NCBI GenBank assembly: GCA_002179805.1
Contig: NAVB01001739.1
Coordinates: forward strand, 1-10,107
From: Acanthamoeba lenticulata
Taxonomy: Eukaryota; Discosea; Longamoebia; Acanthamoebidae
Length of the DNA: 10,107 nucleotides
Reading direction: 5' to 3'
Below are positions 7,386 through 10,107 of this stretch, piece by piece. The notes under the pieces are model-generated. The model had not been told where the DNA came from, did no database searches, and saw nothing but the letters and a program-made list of their open reading frames with translations. Position 1 is the stretch's first letter, and each line of letters opens with the position of its first letter. The translations under genes and the position numbers were made by a program.

Positions 7386-9577
7386 TCATGCTGCCACCTC
7401 AGAGGCAAGCCTCTCTTGTAGCTTGTTTTTGATCAGCTCTTGCAGGCTTGGGGAGGACACCCAGCTCCAATGTTGCACCACCAATGATGCCATGTGCCTC
7501 ACTTCTTCCTGTTTGAGAAAAATGAATTGAAAAGGTCAGCAGGTCAGTGTGCAAGGCAAAGAGGTTGGAACACCAGACCTTGGGATATGTGAGCAAGTCC
7601 ATGACTTTTGCAAGCAAGCTGGCCATCAAGGCTTCATCACTCTCTGGCAAGTGTGGCAGGCAGCAAAGGCCCAGTAGTGCGCCCTCCCTAGTGGTGCCAT
7701 GCACATCATTGTGCCAACAGTCAGTCAGGTTTCATTAGCATGGTTTGGTTTGGATGGGTATGCTGTGCTCGAACCTGGGCCGCCAGCCTCCTGGGGCATC
7801 CAACATAGCTTGAATGGTAAGCAGTGTCTTTTGGGGCATCGACACCTTGAAAAGAAAGAACAGGACTTGCTCTGTGTGCTCTTGCAGTGGTGTGATGGGT
7901 AAAATTTCTTCAACGATGGTGGTCGTAGACTCTGCACGCAACAGCCAATGCCTTCCTTCATCAAAATAAAACTAAAAAGAAAAAAATAAGAATAAAACAA
8001 AAAAAAAAGAAACGAACTGGCTTTCTGGATGGCATCGATTCTGGTGTGCAGCTCCACCGGCACCCGCCCCAGTATCGCAGCGCACTCCTTTAATGCTGCG
8101 ACACGCTTGATGGCAATGTCCAGCAGGCTTGGCACGTCAGGCTCCCGGCGCACCAGGTTGGCCAGCAGCACATCTCGCCCATGGCGCGCCTCACATGCCC
8201 TCGCCACAGCCTCCTCGCCACGATCAGTCCTGAAGCGCAGCAAAGCTTGTGTGCCGGCCAAGGCGATTTCCTCGTCTTCGTTCTGATGATGTCCATTTTG
8301 TGGTTAATAGGGTCTTTGTTGTTGGGGGCTATTATCGCGCGCCGCTCTGACTTGAGGGCTCATACCGCTGCAGCATCGAGCGCCAAGTCGATGCACCTCG
8401 GGCGACATTGGAACCGGTGCAGGTTGCGCAGAATCATGATGCGGCAGACACGCGGCGCCTCAACATCAAAGGCCAGCTCCAACAGCCTCTGCATGTAACC
8501 AAAACGCACGTTGTTCTTCTTCTGTTGATGATGTTAACAAAAGGAAGCAGAAGGAGGCCGTACAGTTGATACTGGGCCATCAGATAGGTGAGGTGACAGC
8601 GACCAGAGCCCGCCGCTTGGAAGTAACACGCCATCATGCATAAGACAGAACAGCGCTGTGTTCCGGATGGACTCGTCGGTGTGGGTCATCGCGAGAGACA
8701 AAAGCCGCTCGGCCAGCACACTGTACAGATCACAGGAGCCGATGGTCTGCTCCCGTGCCAGCAGCGGCACGACAAACTGGAGAAACTCTATTTTTTAAAA
8801 AATACAAAAATAAAAAAATAAAAGGGAGGAGGAGTAGGAAGAAGAAGCCTGAGGTCAGGTTCGGCAAGTGAGGGGCAAGTCAGGGTCGTTGGGAAGGTAC
8901 GTGCCCACGAGAACAGCCGGATTCGCGTCCAGGCGGCCGTCCAGCAGGCTCACCACGGTTTGAAAGGTCTTGCACGAGGGTTCGCGCCGATTGATGGCCA
9001 ATTCGAGACAGTTGACCAAGGCCAATGCCACAGGCTCGTATCTGGGCTCCCGCGCCGCGGCAGCGAGCCGCTCGACCGTGATGGTGCACAGCTCGGCCAG
9101 GCGCTGTCCAGTGTGAATGCACGTCTCCTCTGTAACAATGGGCTCTTCCCGGGTGGTCCACGCAACTGCTTGTGCAAGCCACAAAACCAGCTCCACTTTC
9201 AGCTCCAACTTGGTCGAAGTTGTTGGAGAGGTCTCATTATGACCATCGTCGTCGTGTCCCGTGTCGAGGAAGGAGAGGCCGGCATGAGGCCCACGAGAGA
9301 AGAACAACCATTCGAAGAGTCCTGCGATGCTGCAAGCCCACTGTATCTCTGACTCAGGCGCCGACATCGTGGGCTTGGCCATACCTGAGAAGCAAAACGG
9401 GTCTGGCAGCACGGCCAAGAAAGGCAGCAGGTGGTCAGAGGGACCATTGTTGCGGCGGTCGCGCCGCGGCCGTGGGGGCAGGGCGGGTCTGGGTCTCTGG
9501 CGCAACTCTGGTGAGAACGCGCCCCAGTACGCCAACAGTTCCGCCTCTGTCGCTGCCGCGTCCAGTTGAAAGAACAT
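7386..9577 (-). CDS. Alpha-solenoid-like protein of unknown function, full-length copy B (about 566 aa)
   Basis: I do not recognise the family. Exons: 9577-8909, 8785-8564, 8521-8366, 8282-8018, 7931-7775, 7687-7579 and 7508-7386, 1,701 nt with its stop, all phase-consistent. The ATG at 9577 sits in a good context (CACCATG) 130 nt after the myotubularin stop. The protein has a Pro/Arg-rich segment near residues 30-45, then mostly Leu/Ala-rich amphipathic helices, for example ERLAAAAREPRYEPVALAL and VPSLLDIAIKRVAALKECAA, ending SLQELIKNKLQERLASEVAA. This suggests an armadillo/HEAT-like intracellular scaffold; no signal peptide or catalytic motif is seen. The 8909/8785 splice is uncertain, since a GTGAGC donor farther upstream is possible. 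A 63-nt in-frame optional intron (GTATGG donor, GCAG acceptor) may lie inside exon 1. The donor at 8563 (GTACGG) is weaker than its copy A counterpart. Confidence 0.65.
7963..8013. repeat. A-rich low-complexity tract (T-rich on the transcribed strand) in a copy B intron
   Basis: A run of A with scattered T, G and C lies within the intron 7932-8017. On the minus strand it reads as a long T-rich tract just after the donor A|GTTCGT (8017). The equivalent copy A intron (809-900) has only a short remnant near 836-868, so this tract expanded or shrank after duplication. It looks like ordinary intronic slippage. Confidence 0.7.
8786..8824. repeat. A/T-only tract at a copy B intron acceptor
   Basis: The tract includes the palindrome ttttttaaaaaa (8791-8802) and A-rich sequence up to about 8822. 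It forms the acceptor end of the first copy B intron, with TAGAG directly before the exon. In copy A the same position is instead a GAA/CTT-rich polypyrimidine tract (1701-1727) ending CCCAGAG, so the two copies use compositionally different acceptors. Confidence 0.65.
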
Positions 9578-9707
9578 GGTGCTTCGGTTGAAATGAAGCC
9601 CAGAAGTTGTTGATTACATTTCCTGTCGTAAAAAATCTTTTCTTTAAAAAACGTGGCAGAGAAAACCAAGAAAGTAGAAGAGAAAAACAACGCCACGGCG
9701 AGGCTCC
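9578..9707 (-). other. Short intergenic spacer: myotubularin 3' UTR and copy B promoter/5' UTR
   Basis: Only 130 nt separate the myotubularin stop (9710-9708) from the copy B ATG (9577). On the transcribed strand it is T-rich (for example TTGTTTTTCTCTTC) and then AT-rich (TTTTTTAAAGAAAAG). No AATAAA hexamer or clear TATA box is seen. The two genes are tightly packed head to tail, so transcript ends probably overlap or lie very close. Confidence 0.5.
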
Positions 9708-10107
9708 TCACGCGACTTCGAGGAAGGGGAAGTGCGCTTTCATCCACAACTTGACATCCTTGGACGACGGGTCGATCAGCCCCGACGTCGTCCTCGGATC
9801 GAACATGATGTTGTTGAATTGCTATTGTTATATCGCGCCCGCGCACACAGAGTTAGGCACGATTGACCGTTAACCAGGAAAGCAGGGAGGGGTCTCGTAC
9901 GGGCGCGGTGATGATGTGGCTCCAGAGCGAGGTGGTCTTGGTCGGGAGCTGCTGCTCGACGAGCCGCTCGTATTCCGAGTTGCAGAGGAAGGTGCCGTAC
10001 AGACACGAGTAGGTCGCGTGCTGGATCTCCAGGAGGAACTTCTCGTTGAACTCGAACGCCGACGGGAACTGCCGCAACACTGCAGCAACAAACACAATAA
10101 ATAAATG
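9708..10107 (-). CDS. Myotubularin-family phosphoinositide phosphatase, C-terminal part (5' end outside the window)
   Basis: The exon 10079-9901 follows a T-rich tract and acceptor GCTGCAG. It encodes LRQFPSAFEFNEKFLLEI, YSCLYGTFLCNSE and TTSLWSHI, closely matching the conserved C-terminal end of the myotubularin catalytic domain (FPxAFEFNE, GTFLCNSE, TxSLWS). A 79-nt phase-0 intron (9900-9822, GTACGAG to ACAATAG) leads to a last exon, 9821-9708, encoding FNNIMFDP, LIDPSSKDVKLWMKAHFPF and a TGA. The F-N…P and L-x-P…LW pattern is also expected here. Myotubularins act on PI3P and PI(3,5)P2 at endosomal membranes. The CX5R catalytic loop lies upstream, so active enzyme versus pseudophosphatase cannot be decided. 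The protein ends almost directly after the phosphatase domain, with no visible coiled coil or FYVE domain. Confidence 0.85.

Larger units (their letters stand above)
7408..9225. repeat. Direct repeat, copy B (pairs with 272-2096)
   Basis: This is the parental-looking copy: here the shared sequence continues upstream into an intact first exon with a start codon. The repeat covers codon ~118 of exon 1 to within the last exon. Intron sequences contain A/T-rich expansions that copy A lacks (7963-8013 and 8790-8824), while coding exons differ in length only by multiples of three. Confidence 0.9.

Overview
The window is nuclear DNA of a eukaryote, most likely a free-living heterotrophic protist. 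The genes are broken by many short GT-AG introns (about 41-123 nt, mostly 60-90), there is no bacterial operon signalling, and the families are typical of protists: a myotubularin, an M11 (gametolysin-type) metzincin with a Cys-rich ephrin-receptor-like module, and a beta-helix-like secreted repeat protein. Coding DNA is GC-rich and gaps are AT-richer. I cannot name the species; an amoebozoan, choanoflagellate or apusomonad-like organism would all fit. All genes I can support lie on the minus strand. Exon models below were built by hand from splice signals and phase.

Layout in transcription order (right to left). (1) 10107-9708: the last two exons of a myotubularin-family phosphoinositide phosphatase. 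(2) 9577-7386: a complete seven-exon gene of unknown name (about 566 aa, all-helical, probably an armadillo/HEAT-like solenoid), here called copy B. (3) 6969 to about 2100: one large secreted protein gene. It has a signal peptide, a pectate-lyase-like N-terminal segment, a run of about 25-40 residue Trp-containing repeats each on its own phase-1 exon, then a 3.1 kb exon with an M11 metalloprotease domain (HEVGHNLGMPH), a Cys-rich module, Pro/Ser linkers and a C-terminal region. (4) 2096-244: copy A, a second copy of the solenoid gene without its first ~117 codons. (5) 243-1: AT-rich sequence with no gene seen.

Copies A and B form a ~1.8 kb direct repeat flanking the protease gene. The right edge of copy A (2096/2097) is a rearrangement junction: the protease reading frame runs straight into solenoid-gene sequence in the wrong frame and stops at 1985. 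The protease gene therefore appears to have lost its native 3' end, and copy A its own 5' end. Despite this, every coding exon of copy A is open and differs in length from copy B only by multiples of three. One 371-nt patch, introns included, is almost identical between copies while its flanks are diverged, as expected from gene conversion.

The most notable points are the one-exon-one-repeat array, its apparent splicing to a metzincin protease in one protein, and the chimeric junction. All need RNA evidence, which I cannot consult.
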